Virus record (IMG/VR): IMGVR_UViG_3300044617_000557
Location: 1 to 34,128 of that record
Source of the DNA: a virus
DNA length: 34,128 nucleotides
Strand: one strand, 5' to 3'
Shown here: positions 22,482 to 31,223 of the stretch, in pieces
How the letters are laid out: each line of letters opens with the position of its first letter
Position numbering within the stretch: position 1 is the first letter of the stretch
Notes under the pieces: model-generated
Databases searched by the model: none
What the model was told of the DNA's origin: nothing
The model's input: only the letters and a program-made list of their open reading frames with translations
Made by a program: the position numbers and the translations under genes

Positions 22482-22530
22482 ATAATCCGGCCTCACTAAG
22501 AAAACAACCTAACCGAAGGAGTAACCCCGA

Positions 22531-24315
22531 ATGGCAAACTTTGCCCGTCCCGGAGTCTATATCCAAGAAGTAGCTCTGCAACAATCTGTACAGCCTGCAA
22601 ACACTGCAAACGCTGTCGGCGCATTTGTTGGAGCTCTTCCTAAAGGTCTTACGACTGCACCAGTACTAGTTAGTACTTGGACAGATTTTGTTAAGGCTTT
22701 TGGTGGATTAAATGACTCATTCCCAACCACTTGGGCTGCCTATAACTTTTTTGCTAATGGCGGCCGAGATCTATATGTAAAGCGTGTAATTGGAGCGTCA
22801 TCTGCTACAGGTTCAGTAGTAATTAACGATGGTCCTGGAAGTACAACTACTACCACAGCTACCGTTACAGCAGCCTCTGCTTCAAGCGGAACTGTTACTT
22901 ACACAGCTACTAATACGTTTTCTGTTGGACAGACAGTATCTATTACCGGTCTTTCAACATCAGCGTTTAACCTATCTAACGTAGAAATTGCGTCTCGTTC
23001 AGGATCACAATTTACCGTTACCAGTGCTGCTACTGGAACTGCTGTTACAGGCGCTTCAGCAACAGCAACTGTTACTGTTACTGTAACTCCAAACCCAGTA
23101 TTTACAGTTACCGCAGTTAACCAAGGAGCATGGTCTACTAGCTACTCAGTAGCTATTACTGCAGGAGGATCTGCTAATCGTTTTGGCCTTGAAGTCTATC
23201 AAATAACTGCTGTTGGTGGATCAACCGCTGTTAACTTAGTAGAGTCTTATAATGATCTAAGCATGGTTTCTACTGACAGAAACTTTGTGCGCTCAGTTAT
23301 TAACTCTAACCCTACATCCGTAATTACAATTGGTACCACAGGATTTGACGCTACTAAGTTCCCAGGTGTAACTGCTACTGCATTAGGAATTACTGGTGGA
23401 GCTGACGGAGCAGCACCAGTACGTACAGATTACGCAGCATCATGGACAACATTTGATTCTGTAGTTAATCCTTTAGTTATGTACGCACCAGATGCACCGT
23501 ATGCTGCAACAGGAACTTTGACTGCAGGAATTCACGGAGATGCGGTATCTTATGCTGCTGGCCGCGACGATGCGTTTGTAGTTGTTGATACTCCTTCTGG
23601 ACTATCAGTTACTGCAGCTCAACAACAAATTACGGCTACTTCAGCTATCTTTGCTGCAAATAACACAGGAAATATTGCGGCAGCGTATTTCCCATGGTAT
23701 AACATTCCAGACCCAACTAAGAGCATCGGCGTAACTCGCCTACAAGCTCCAGGTGCAGGAGTTGTTGGACAATACCTTGCTACTGATGCAAGCCGTGGTC
23801 CAGCCAAGACTCCAGCAGGTTTACAGAATGTTATGGCTCTTGCCGTATCTACTCAACACCTATTTACTAACGCTGAGCTTGACACTATTAACACAAGCGT
23901 AGACCCTATCAATGCTATCCGCCAGGTTCCTGGTGCAGGCATTGTTATCATGGGTGGCCGTACTCTTGATAATACACCAAACAACCGTTATATCAATCTT
24001 CGACGTTCTTTAATTTACATCCGAAAGTCAATGAATGATCTAACATCATTTGCCCTTTTTGAGAACAATGATTCAACTCTTTGGTCTCAAATTAATACAT
24101 CACTAAATAGTTTCCTTCGTAGCTACTGGCAAGCAGGTGGCCTACGTGGAACAAATCCAAGTCAGGCATTTTATGTCTTGTGTGATGCTACTAACAATCC
24201 CTTTACCGAAATTCAAGCCGGTAGAGTTAACATTGAAGTCGGCGTTGCGCTTGAATACCCAGCAGAGTTTGTTGTCATTAAGCTTGGACAACTAACCGGA
24301 AACGCATCAGCGTAA
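22531..24315 (+). CDS. Tail sheath protein
   Basis: 594 residues with SD GAAGGAG. The N-terminus 'FARPGVYIQEVALQQSVQ' and 'VGAFVGALPKG' is the usual sheath start, followed by 'FVKAFGG' and 'AAYNFFANGGRDLYVKRV'. The C-terminal domain has the conserved NRYINLRRSLIYIRKSMNDL and ends INIEVGVALEYPAEFVVIKL. Residues about 108-190 are a Thr/Ser/Ala/Val-rich insertion that contains FSVGQTVSITGLS, related by pattern to the HGFxVGD module of the fibres. It probably projects from the outside of the sheath. The protein polymerises around the tube and contracts during injection. Confidence 0.95.
   Translation: MANFARPGVYIQEVALQQSVQPANTANAVGAFVGALPKGLTTAPVLVSTWTDFVKAFGGLNDSFPTTWAAYNFFANGGRDLYVKRVIGASSATGSVVINDGPGSTTTTTATVTAASASSGTVTYTATNTFSVGQTVSITGLSTSAFNLSNVEIASRSGSQFTVTSAATGTAVTGASATATVTVTVTPNPVFTVTAVNQGAWSTSYSVAITAGGSANRFGLEVYQITAVGGSTAVNLVESYNDLSMVSTDRNFVRSVINSNPTSVITIGTTGFDATKFPGVTATALGITGGADGAAPVRTDYAASWTTFDSVVNPLVMYAPDAPYAATGTLTAGIHGDAVSYAAGRDDAFVVVDTPSGLSVTAAQQQITATSAIFAANNTGNIAAAYFPWYNIPDPTKSIGVTRLQAPGAGVVGQYLATDASRGPAKTPAGLQNVMALAVSTQHLFTNAELDTINTSVDPINAIRQVPGAGIVIMGGRTLDNTPNNRYINLRRSLIYIRKSMNDLTSFALFENNDSTLWSQINTSLNSFLRSYWQAGGLRGTNPSQAFYVLCDATNNPFTEIQAGRVNIEVGVALEYPAEFVVIKLGQLTGNASA
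22870..23090 (+). repeat. HGFxVGD-like module within the tail sheath gene
   Basis: Encodes 'SGTVTYTATNTFSVGQTVSITGLS' in pieces, followed by FNLSNVEIASRSGSQFTVTS. The central FSVGQ-V-I-G, F-L-NV-I and QFTVTS elements match the module order, though more diverged than among the fibres. Confidence 0.5.
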
Positions 24316-24331
24316 AGGAGACAGATAAAAA

Positions 24332-24949
24332 ATGGCCGCATTTCAAAATCCACTAAGTACTCTGATGACGGATCCAGTCCGTAATTTTAGATTCTTAGTC
24401 ACATTTATTCCTACAGACGAGTGGAAAGACACAGCTAAGCCAGCAAAGATGGGGTTTGTTTCTCTATCAGGTCTTAGCGTAACCACAGAACCGATTGCCT
24501 ATCGTGAAGGTGGATACAATACTAACGTCCATCAGATCCCTGGTCAATCTGCATTCACCCCTATTACTCTCTCTAAGGGAGTAATGTTGGGTCAAGACTC
24601 AAACATCAAATGGATGAAGCGTCTGTTTTCAGTTATCACACCTAGTGTTACTAGTGGTGTGGGTGCTGGATTCCGTGCAGACATCGACATTCAGGTTTTG
24701 AGCCATCCAAATCCTCAGGCAAGTACAGGTGCTGCAACCGCTCAGGCTCAGGCAGGAACGGCTTACGATCAGCACACATCACTTCGCTTTAAGGTCTACA
24801 ACGCATGGATCTCATCACTCTCATACAGCAACCTAGATGCAGGAGCTAATACCCTTATGGTAGAAGAAATGTCTCTAGTGCACGAAGGGTTTGACGTAGT
24901 TTACGCAAAAGACTATACACTAGCTAATACCGCTAAAGAAATCAATTAA
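24332..24949 (+). CDS. Tail tube protein (T4 gp19-like)
   Basis: 205 residues, SD AAAGGAGACAG. 'DPVRNFRFLVTFIPTDEW', 'MGFVSLSGLSVTTEPIAYRE', 'GGYNTNVHQIPGQSAFTPIT' and 'LSKGVMLGQDSNIKWMKRLF' are the order of the gp19-like tube family: the F-V-F start, 'V-GL', 'EGG-N---H--PG', 'L-KG'. A Gln/Ala-rich stretch (STGAATAQAQAGTAYDQ) sits in a loop at about residue 135, and the C-terminal 'SYSNLDAGANTLMVEEMSL' completes the fold. It forms the inner channel below the sheath. Length is close to the family norm with a small loop extension. Confidence 0.95.
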   Translation: MAAFQNPLSTLMTDPVRNFRFLVTFIPTDEWKDTAKPAKMGFVSLSGLSVTTEPIAYREGGYNTNVHQIPGQSAFTPITLSKGVMLGQDSNIKWMKRLFSVITPSVTSGVGAGFRADIDIQVLSHPNPQASTGAATAQAQAGTAYDQHTSLRFKVYNAWISSLSYSNLDAGANTLMVEEMSLVHEGFDVVYAKDYTLANTAKEIN

Positions 24950-24969
24950 TTAAAGAATAGGTGAACAAG

Positions 24970-25791
24970 ATGACTACAGATACCGTTATAAATGCGACAC
25001 TCGATCCAGCTTTAGCAAATGACTTAGCTAATAAAGCTATGAAACCTTCTGATCAGGTGGTGGCTAGTAGTGCCCCTAAAGTAACTACTACGCCACCGCC
25101 CGATACAGATGTAGAACTATTGGGTGGACTACTAGATCCAATCAAGGGTTTTATTTCTACAGCAGAGGTTAGAGAATTAACTGGATTAGACGAAGAGATT
25201 ATCTCTAAGATTACAGATCCAGGCAAGGCTCTTTTAACAATCCTTGAAAGAGCAACCGTAAAGATTGGCGACGAACTATCCGATAAAGACACGCTAGACG
25301 CTCTTTATGCAGGTGATCGTGAGCTACTTCTTTTGGCAATTAGAAAAGCTACTTTTGGTTCTGACGTTAAATTAGGACCTGGAGAATGCCCTAGTTGTTC
25401 AGTAGAACAGACGTTTGAAGTAGACTTGACTAGAGATGTGCCCCTTAAGAAACTTGAGGGAGAACACACATTTACTGTTAAGTGTAAGGTTGGAGAAGTT
25501 GTAGTTAGCCTTCCTACAGGAAGCACTCAAAAAGCTATTGTAACTTCTACCAACAAAACCTCAGCAGAATTGGATACAATTCTTCTGAAAAACTGCATTG
25601 AATCTATCAACGGTGCCCCAGTTTTGGGTATGGATGACGTTAGACGACTAAGTCTTAAAGACCGTAGAGATATTCTTGAAGAGATTACAAACCGCAACCC
25701 AGGCCCACAACTCAGTAAAATTAAAATCCCATGTCAGTCTTGCGGCGCGGAGGTACCGCTTCCGCTAACTTTAGCGGAATTGTTTCGTTAA
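24970..25791 (+). CDS. T4 gp26-like baseplate / tail assembly chaperone protein with zinc ribbon
   Basis: ATG 24970 is chosen because AGGTGA lies 5 bases upstream; an in-frame GTG at 24961 is part of that site. 273 residues. An extended N-terminus is followed by 'GFISTAEVRELTGLDEEII', 'DKDTLDALYAGDRELLLLAI' and two CxxC pairs (Cys140/143 in GECPSCS and Cys255/258 in PCQSCGA) that could form a zinc ribbon. This is the T4 gp26-like / tail assembly chaperone family placed between tube and tape measure. The stop TAA (25789-25791) sits in a sequence where the +1 frame is open into a short partner gene, so a longer fused form is possible. Confidence 0.75.
   Translation: MTTDTVINATLDPALANDLANKAMKPSDQVVASSAPKVTTTPPPDTDVELLGGLLDPIKGFISTAEVRELTGLDEEIISKITDPGKALLTILERATVKIGDELSDKDTLDALYAGDRELLLLAIRKATFGSDVKLGPGECPSCSVEQTFEVDLTRDVPLKKLEGEHTFTVKCKVGEVVVSLPTGSTQKAIVTSTNKTSAELDTILLKNCIESINGAPVLGMDDVRRLSLKDRRDILEEITNRNPGPQLSKIKIPCQSCGAEVPLPLTLAELFR
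25783..25791 (+). promoter_or_regulatory. Candidate +1 ribosomal frameshift site
   Basis: The codons TTT CGT TAA end the chaperone gene. A +1 slip of the Phe tRNA from TTT (25783-25785) to TTC (25784-25786) keeps full pairing and moves the ribosome into the frame GTT AAC GAG ATT GAT TAC, which continues to the stop at 25934-25936. The fused product would be about 321 residues. A -2 slip would reach the same frame. Phage tail assembly chaperones are well known for programmed frameshifts at this position upstream of the tape measure. The site is a proposal from sequence only. Confidence 0.4.
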
Positions 25792-25813
25792 CGAGATTGA
25801 TTACGAACTGCTT

Positions 25814-25936
25814 ATGGATATGCAGGACTTATTAGTTCAGAACTATCCAGGGTGGACACTAAACGAGGTACGCAACCTAAGTATTAGAGAGCGTATAAAT
25901 TGGCTAGAAAGAGCTACGGCTAGAATAAGGCGGTGA
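25814..25936 (+). CDS. Short downstream chaperone partner (gp51-like or frameshift extension)
   Basis: Frame open from about 25775 to the TGA at 25934-25936. The first ATG is at 25814, giving 40 residues: MDMQDLLVQNYPGWTLNEVR and 'NLSIRERINWLERATARIRR'. No ribosome binding site lies at a suitable distance before this ATG, while the upstream codons (VNEIDYELL) also look like protein. The 'Y-G-T--EV--L-IRER--WL-R' pattern is that of short hub-assembly (gp51-like) proteins and of C-terminal extensions of tail assembly chaperones. Either it is translated by coupling as a separate protein, or as a +1 frameshift extension of the gene ending at 25791. Confidence 0.6.
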   Translation: MDMQDLLVQNYPGWTLNEVRNLSIRERINWLERATARIRR

Positions 25937-25941
25937 TGTAA

Positions 25942-28317
25942 ATGGCAGGTGCAATCGGAAATATGGAAAACCCTTCCGATGCTCAGTCCACCCCTCTTTC
26001 AGCTATGGGAAGTGACGTTGAGTTTGAAGGCATGCCTAAAGGCTTTATTAAATACTTTAGAGAAGCTAAAAAACTTGTAGATCAAATTGCAGATGAGTGG
26101 AGTAAGGTCCTTAAGGACACTGAAGCTTCTGCAACTAGATTAGGTTCTGACAAACCTGGTTCTGGACGTCTTGGCCTTGGTTCTTTTAGCCGTGCTGAAA
26201 AAGTTGGGATGGGCATTGGCCTAGCAGGTTTTGGTGCCGCTACATATACCGCTGTTGCCCCTAACACTATGGCCGCAGTCACACAACGCATGGGTGCAGA
26301 TACCTATGCTGGCCTTAGCGGCATGTCTTCACGCCAAGCAATTATGCAGGCTAACCGACAAGTAGGTGGCGGAGCAACAAGCGCTATGGGCCCAACCATG
26401 GCTGCAATGAACTTAACCTATCAAGGTGGTTACACAGCTAGCTCACTAAGCTCTAGAAACATTATGTCACAAATTGGTGGCATGAGTGCCATGTCTGGTA
26501 TGAGTAACGAAATGGCTGCTGCAAGTGTGGCAGGGATGAACGGTATGAGTTTCTTACGTGCCGGTGTTCAAATTCGTGATCCTCAAGGCAATCTAAAACC
26601 ACCTAATACAATTATTAATGATGTGTACCGCTTCTTATATCGCGGACAAAAGATTACAAAACAACAAGCTGCTCTCGTAATGAACCCTGGAAGTAAGGGT
26701 TATGCAACTCTTCAGCAGATTACTGGTGGCGACCCTCAGCTAATGCAGATGATTCAATCAGGAATTATTGCACGTGCTAGCGCAGGTAGCGACAGTAAGT
26801 TTAGCTCTGCCATGAATAGCAAAGATCCAAACACAATGCTTAACGTATTGGGTGTAGATAAAAGCTCACCTATTCGTTCTAATTTTAGATTTAATTCTAG
26901 TGAGAATAGAAAACTAGAATCAACTGAAGAAGGTTTAGTTGGCGGGTACAACGTATCTCTTCGCACTACCGCAGCCCTTAACGATGCCTACAGTGTTATG
27001 GCAGATACTCTTGGCCCGGTTAACGATGGCTTAATGACTCTTAAAGGAATTTTACAAACGCTACCTAACGCAGGAAATATGGGCGGAGCTATTGCTGGGT
27101 TTGCAGGTGCACTTGCAGGTCTTGCATCAACCATCATACAAGTAGCTTTAGTAAGCAGATTACTTGGGGGTGCTGGCGTTGCTGGACTTCTTGGTAAGGG
27201 TGCAGGATTAACTGCTGGCCTAGCAACTGCTGGAACTGCGGCAGCTGTAGGTTTAGGTGCTGGCGTTGCAGGGTTTGGAGTTGGTAAAGGTGGAAAAGCT
27301 TTAGGAAATAAACTAGGTACATCTAATACAGTGACTCGTACAGGCAGTACTTTAGCAGGTGCCGGAGCTGGTGCTGCTATTGGAACTATGATTATGCCTG
27401 GTGTTGGAACCGTAGTTGGTTCTGTTCTTGGAGGCCTTGGAGGTTTCTTTGGTTCCGGTGGTCCACATGATCACGGTAATTTAGGCGTTGGTGGCCCTAA
27501 AGAAAATGCTTCTCCAACTCCATATGCTAGTCCTGTTCCAAAAGCAACCCCAATTACTTCTCCATTTGGTCCAAGAGATAATTCTCAGAACCCACAAATT
27601 TCTTCTAACCATAAAGGTATAGACTTTGGTACTCCATCAGGTACAGCTTTAACATCTATCACAGATGGCGTAATTAGTGTTATGGGAAATGAAGCTAAGG
27701 GTTACGGTCGTTGGGTTGAAGTAAAACACGAAGACGGTACAGCATCTCGTTACGCACACTTGTCACAAGTCAATGTTTCTAAGGGACAAAAGGTTGTGCC
27801 AGGACAAGTTATTGGTAGGTCTGGAGGAAAAAAGGGGCAACCAGGTGCAGGTAACTCTACAGGTGCCCACCTTCACTTTGAAATTCTTAATGAGCGTGGG
27901 GTTAAAGTTAATCCAGCACCATACTTAAGCGGTGCTCCTGCGTCTCCTATTAATGGAAGTATGACCGCTTCAGCAGCAGCCGGTCCTAAAGCACACGGAT
28001 CAGATGCAACCTGGTCAGCTAAAAAAGCTACTTCTAAAGCTAAGTTTACCGGCAAAAACGTAAAGCAACTTTCAAGCCCTGCCCTTACTACTTCACTAAG
28101 TACAGCAGGGTATAACGAAGATGTTGGAGGACCTTCAGCCGCAATGAACGTTGGTGTGTCTTCATCATCAGGTAGTTCTAAGAACGTTGTTATTAACTTA
28201 CAAATGAAGGTAAGTATTGCTCAAGGTAGTGTTCAAGAAGCAGATCGTCTAGTAAGATTAGTTGGTAAGAAGCTTACCGATAGTGATGTACTTAAAAAGA
28301 TTGGAAGTGCTCTTTAA
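25942..28317 (+). CDS. Tape measure protein with M23 peptidase domain
   Basis: 791 residues. The N-terminal third is helical and Met/Gly/Ala-rich (GGMSAMSGMSNEMAAASVAG), and residues about 370-510 are strongly hydrophobic (AGFAGALAGLASTIIQVALV and Gly/Ala repeats), as in tape measures that insert into membranes. Residues about 535-660 are an M23 (lysostaphin-type) zinc endopeptidase. They start TPITSPFGPRD, with His557 and Asp561 in HKGIDF, His606 in RYAHLS, and His643/His645 in HLHFEI, so all metal and catalytic positions are present. It sets tail length and on ejection probably cuts peptide cross-links in the host wall. The C-terminus 'NVVINLQMKVSIAQGSVQEA' is the baseplate-binding end. Confidence 0.9.
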   Translation: MAGAIGNMENPSDAQSTPLSAMGSDVEFEGMPKGFIKYFREAKKLVDQIADEWSKVLKDTEASATRLGSDKPGSGRLGLGSFSRAEKVGMGIGLAGFGAATYTAVAPNTMAAVTQRMGADTYAGLSGMSSRQAIMQANRQVGGGATSAMGPTMAAMNLTYQGGYTASSLSSRNIMSQIGGMSAMSGMSNEMAAASVAGMNGMSFLRAGVQIRDPQGNLKPPNTIINDVYRFLYRGQKITKQQAALVMNPGSKGYATLQQITGGDPQLMQMIQSGIIARASAGSDSKFSSAMNSKDPNTMLNVLGVDKSSPIRSNFRFNSSENRKLESTEEGLVGGYNVSLRTTAALNDAYSVMADTLGPVNDGLMTLKGILQTLPNAGNMGGAIAGFAGALAGLASTIIQVALVSRLLGGAGVAGLLGKGAGLTAGLATAGTAAAVGLGAGVAGFGVGKGGKALGNKLGTSNTVTRTGSTLAGAGAGAAIGTMIMPGVGTVVGSVLGGLGGFFGSGGPHDHGNLGVGGPKENASPTPYASPVPKATPITSPFGPRDNSQNPQISSNHKGIDFGTPSGTALTSITDGVISVMGNEAKGYGRWVEVKHEDGTASRYAHLSQVNVSKGQKVVPGQVIGRSGGKKGQPGAGNSTGAHLHFEILNERGVKVNPAPYLSGAPASPINGSMTASAAAGPKAHGSDATWSAKKATSKAKFTGKNVKQLSSPALTTSLSTAGYNEDVGGPSAAMNVGVSSSSGSSKNVVINLQMKVSIAQGSVQEADRLVRLVGKKLTDSDVLKKIGSAL

Positions 28318-30083
28318 TGGCTACTTACTATTATGCAAATGTTAAGCGCTATCAAGATGAAGAAGGTAGGCTTGAAGCCCAGTATATAATGCGTAACACA
28401 CGTATTACATCTGCCAATCATAAAACAAACACTAAATTTTATGTGTACTATTTAGTTGAGGTTTATGCAACTAGTATTAGTAATTTTGCTACTTGGGTAG
28501 CTACAGGTGCTAACGGAACTTTTGCTGGAACTCTTGTTTCTCCTAACTCAGGAACTAATGAAAACAATGGGTTAGCTAATGGTTTGACTACAAGCACTAC
28601 AGCTAGTGCAAATGCTGCTGCAAATCAAGTGCAATTTGTTACACAAGGGGCGCTTACAAACGATAACGGACGTTTAAAAGTTAGCTTTAGTCGCAAAAGT
28701 GGGGCCACAAATACAACGGTAATTGCTACCCCAACAGTAGCAATTCAGTGGAAAAGTGATGCTAGCCCTAACTGGACAAAGATACCTGACAATAGAATAA
28801 ACTGGGGAACCCCAAATAACGTTGTACCAAGCATTACTTGGACTACTGTAGTTACTGCGCCTGTTTTTCCTTTAGTTGCTATTCAAGCTGTTATAAAAGA
28901 ACTATATGGAGATACTCCTCAGCTGCAAAAAAATGAAGTTTTAGCACAAAATCAAATTCAAATTTTAACAAACTACACTTGGGATAAATGTACCTCATTA
29001 TGGAACTTTGTTGTAAACTACAAAACTAAGCAGTTTGGTGGTAAAGGGTATCAAGCACATTGGACCTGTACAAAAAATGGAGATCAGTGCAGACAAGTTT
29101 CTCCAGAACCAAGTGCTAACGATTTATCTACAAAAACAAAGTTAGCTACTTGGACTAAAAAATATGTAACTAAACCAATGATTGACGCTAAGTCAAATGC
29201 AGCATGCGGTGAAACTTCTAGTGGTAATGGTCTAAAAGATATTACTACTGTAACTCCTCCTAAGGGACAGACTAGATGGAACCCACCCCCACATCGTGAT
29301 GCACGAGCTGCTTCTTTTGGAGAACGAGACAACTACGGTACTAATGATGCTCTTGATATTGTCCCAGCTTTTTCAGAAAAAGAGCGTGGACGAATTTTTC
29401 AAGATATAAATAGTGCTGCTGTTTTAAATAAAAACCCGGACAAGTTAAAAGAACTAGTGTCGGCTAAAGGTGCTACTAATCAGTGGGGCTTTAGGTTTAT
29501 GTATAACCCTACTACGTTTGGGTACAGCAGCTCTTCTAATAATTCTGTTGACTGGACATTAGGGGCTAGCGATCCGGCTACCCTACTTACAGGTAACTCT
29601 TTAGTTAGTTTTGAGGTTTACATTAATCGTATCCCTGACTTAAAATACTTGCGTTTAAAAAATCCAGCTCTTTCTGAAAAACAAGTATATGGAAGAGATC
29701 TTGATGAGATTGAAAAACAAGGTATTTTAAATAGAGGCACAGAATACGATATTGAGTTTTTATACAGAGTTTTGAATGGCGATCCTTTAAAAGAGTCGTT
29801 ACTACTAAGCACTAAGTACAAGGGTGTTACCTCTGATTTTGGCTATACTACTGGAGTACCTTGCTGGTTAGTGCTTAATGAAAATTTAAGGTACTATGGT
29901 TCTGTGGCTAGTTTCCAAGTAAACCACGCAATGTTTGATTTAAACATGGTTCCTATGCTCAGCACTGTAAGCATTTCGTTTGCCCGTTACCCAGCTCTTT
30001 GGAATGAAACAGAGGCTTTTGGAACAGGCGCTTCTGTAGCATCCGTTAAAGAATATATTGCTAGCACTCCACAGGGGGGATAA
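28317..30083 (+). CDS. Large baseplate / tube-cap type tail protein (588 aa)
   Basis: Starts at a TAATG overlap with the tape measure. Residues 1 to about 190 are beta-rich with an Asn/Thr/Ala-rich section. The middle has four cysteines (Cys at DKCTSL, HWTCTK, DQCRQ, AACGE). From Trp390 a conserved domain begins, 'WGFRFMYNPTTFGYSSSSNN', 'LVSFEVYINRIPDLKYLR', 'YDIEFLYRVLNGDPLKESLL', 'GVPCWLVLNENLRYYGSVAS' and 'VPMLSTVSISFARYP', which resembles the tail proteins that follow the tape measure in actinobacterial contractile phages. It probably initiates the tube on the hub, analogous to T4 gp48/gp54. That equivalence is inferred from order. Confidence 0.6.
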   Translation: MATYYYANVKRYQDEEGRLEAQYIMRNTRITSANHKTNTKFYVYYLVEVYATSISNFATWVATGANGTFAGTLVSPNSGTNENNGLANGLTTSTTASANAAANQVQFVTQGALTNDNGRLKVSFSRKSGATNTTVIATPTVAIQWKSDASPNWTKIPDNRINWGTPNNVVPSITWTTVVTAPVFPLVAIQAVIKELYGDTPQLQKNEVLAQNQIQILTNYTWDKCTSLWNFVVNYKTKQFGGKGYQAHWTCTKNGDQCRQVSPEPSANDLSTKTKLATWTKKYVTKPMIDAKSNAACGETSSGNGLKDITTVTPPKGQTRWNPPPHRDARAASFGERDNYGTNDALDIVPAFSEKERGRIFQDINSAAVLNKNPDKLKELVSAKGATNQWGFRFMYNPTTFGYSSSSNNSVDWTLGASDPATLLTGNSLVSFEVYINRIPDLKYLRLKNPALSEKQVYGRDLDEIEKQGILNRGTEYDIEFLYRVLNGDPLKESLLLSTKYKGVTSDFGYTTGVPCWLVLNENLRYYGSVASFQVNHAMFDLNMVPMLSTVSISFARYPALWNETEAFGTGASVASVKEYIASTPQGG

Positions 30084-30086
30084 AAA

Positions 30087-30368
30087 ATGATAGAAAGAGT
30101 TTCTAGATATTATAATGGTTCTTTAACACAGACACCAGAAAAGTACAAAGATGGGTACGTCATCTCTGTTTTTAGGCGTTTTTCTGATAACAAAGAGGTT
30201 AATTACATTACATATACCTGGAAAGATGGAGATAATCTTTCTAGTCTTTCTGAGGTATTTGGTGTAGGGGCTAAGTATTGGTGGGAAATTTTAGATATTA
30301 ATCCAGAAATTCTAGACCCATTTGATATTTCTGAAGGCACTATCTTGCGAGTTCCATATGGCAACTAA
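30087..30368 (+). CDS. LysM-like baseplate protein (gp53 type)
   Basis: 93 residues. 'YITYTWKDGDNLSSLSEVFG', 'GAKYWWEILDINPEILDPFD' and 'ISEGTILRVP' follow the LysM-type order: a 'Y-v--GD-L--la---yG---W--I---N----P--i--G--L-iP' motif. Such small proteins lie directly after the tape measure cluster in contractile phages (T4 gp53, P2 gpX families) and attach the hub to the wedges. The next gene starts 11 bases before its stop. Confident as LysM-like; the equivalence to gp53 is by context. Confidence 0.75.
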   Translation: MIERVSRYYNGSLTQTPEKYKDGYVISVFRRFSDNKEVNYITYTWKDGDNLSSLSEVFGVGAKYWWEILDINPEILDPFDISEGTILRVPYGN

Positions 30369-31221
30369 TAAACAATCACCTGCACAGAAAAATTTTGTAT
30401 GGAATTCTAATGCAAAAGACAGTGATTTTGTTGCATCATTTCCTAAAGCACCAGATATGGAGCTTATCTTAATTGGTGCCGAACTACACCAAGACCCTGA
30501 TGAACACGACCGTCTAGTTCTTCATTACAAGGGTAAACCTACTAATAGAAAAAACTCTATTGTGTCAGGAGACCCTATAGTTTTTACGTATCGTTCAGGA
30601 AAACTTAAGTCTACTTGGAATGGTTATGTTCACCATGTAACACAAGACAACTCCCATAAAGGTGGCAATACAGATATTGTATGCGTAGGCGCTTCTTGGG
30701 TTTTAAAAAATACTGATCAAAAGATCTATAAAGATGTTACAGCAGACCAGGTCATATCTAAAATTGCTAAGAAGAATAGCTTAGAAGCTGTTACCCAAAG
30801 AGACCCTAGAGTTCGTGCCCAGGTATCTCAATCTGGTCAAAGTGACTGGCAACTTTGTCGAAGTTTAGCTAAGCAAAATGGGTTTGCCTTACGCACTGAA
30901 AATACGACTATAATCTTTGTATCTAAAAATAAAATTTATCAAAGCCAGAAAAACTCCGCCCCTTATTTTAATTACGTTGATGATGAAATCGGTGGTGTGG
31001 TCCCTGCCTCTCTTCGTATGACAGGTACTATTCTTTCTTTTGAACCATTAATTTCTGATCAAGCTCCAGAAAACTCAAGTCGTATAGACAGGGTTGTTAG
31101 CGGAGTTAACACTAATACTGGAGCAGCGGTTAAAGCTACCCATACTCATGCTGCTCCTGCACCAGGAAACGCCGGCGTAGTTATTCCAAACAAGGCGTAC
31201 TTTGCCCAAAGGTTGGTTTAA
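30358..31221 (+). CDS. Baseplate hub protein, N-terminal part (gpD / gp27-like)
   Basis: 287 residues from ATG 30358, which lies at the end of the LysM-like gene. An in-frame ATG at 30322 would sit well inside that gene and is rejected. 'ELHQDPDEHDRLVLHYKG', 'DPIVFTYRSGKLKSTWNGYV' and 'DIVCVGASWVLKNTDQKIYK', followed by 'ADQVISKIAKKNSL' and 'QSDWQLCRSLAKQNGFALRT', are the order of the phage late control gene D / gp27 hub family. The expected last domain of that family is not in this gene but seems to be in the next, so the hub is split. It forms the ring that holds the spike. Confidence 0.75.
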   Translation: MATNKQSPAQKNFVWNSNAKDSDFVASFPKAPDMELILIGAELHQDPDEHDRLVLHYKGKPTNRKNSIVSGDPIVFTYRSGKLKSTWNGYVHHVTQDNSHKGGNTDIVCVGASWVLKNTDQKIYKDVTADQVISKIAKKNSLEAVTQRDPRVRAQVSQSGQSDWQLCRSLAKQNGFALRTENTTIIFVSKNKIYQSQKNSAPYFNYVDDEIGGVVPASLRMTGTILSFEPLISDQAPENSSRIDRVVSGVNTNTGAAVKATHTHAAPAPGNAGVVIPNKAYFAQRLV

Positions 31222-31223
31222 TA

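Noticed and set aside
22477-22487. TAAATA-like T4 late promoter motif just before the sheath gene
   Set aside because: The bases include the stop codon of the preceding gene, the match is partial, and no similar motif recurs at other candidate gaps. A survey of late transcripts would be needed.
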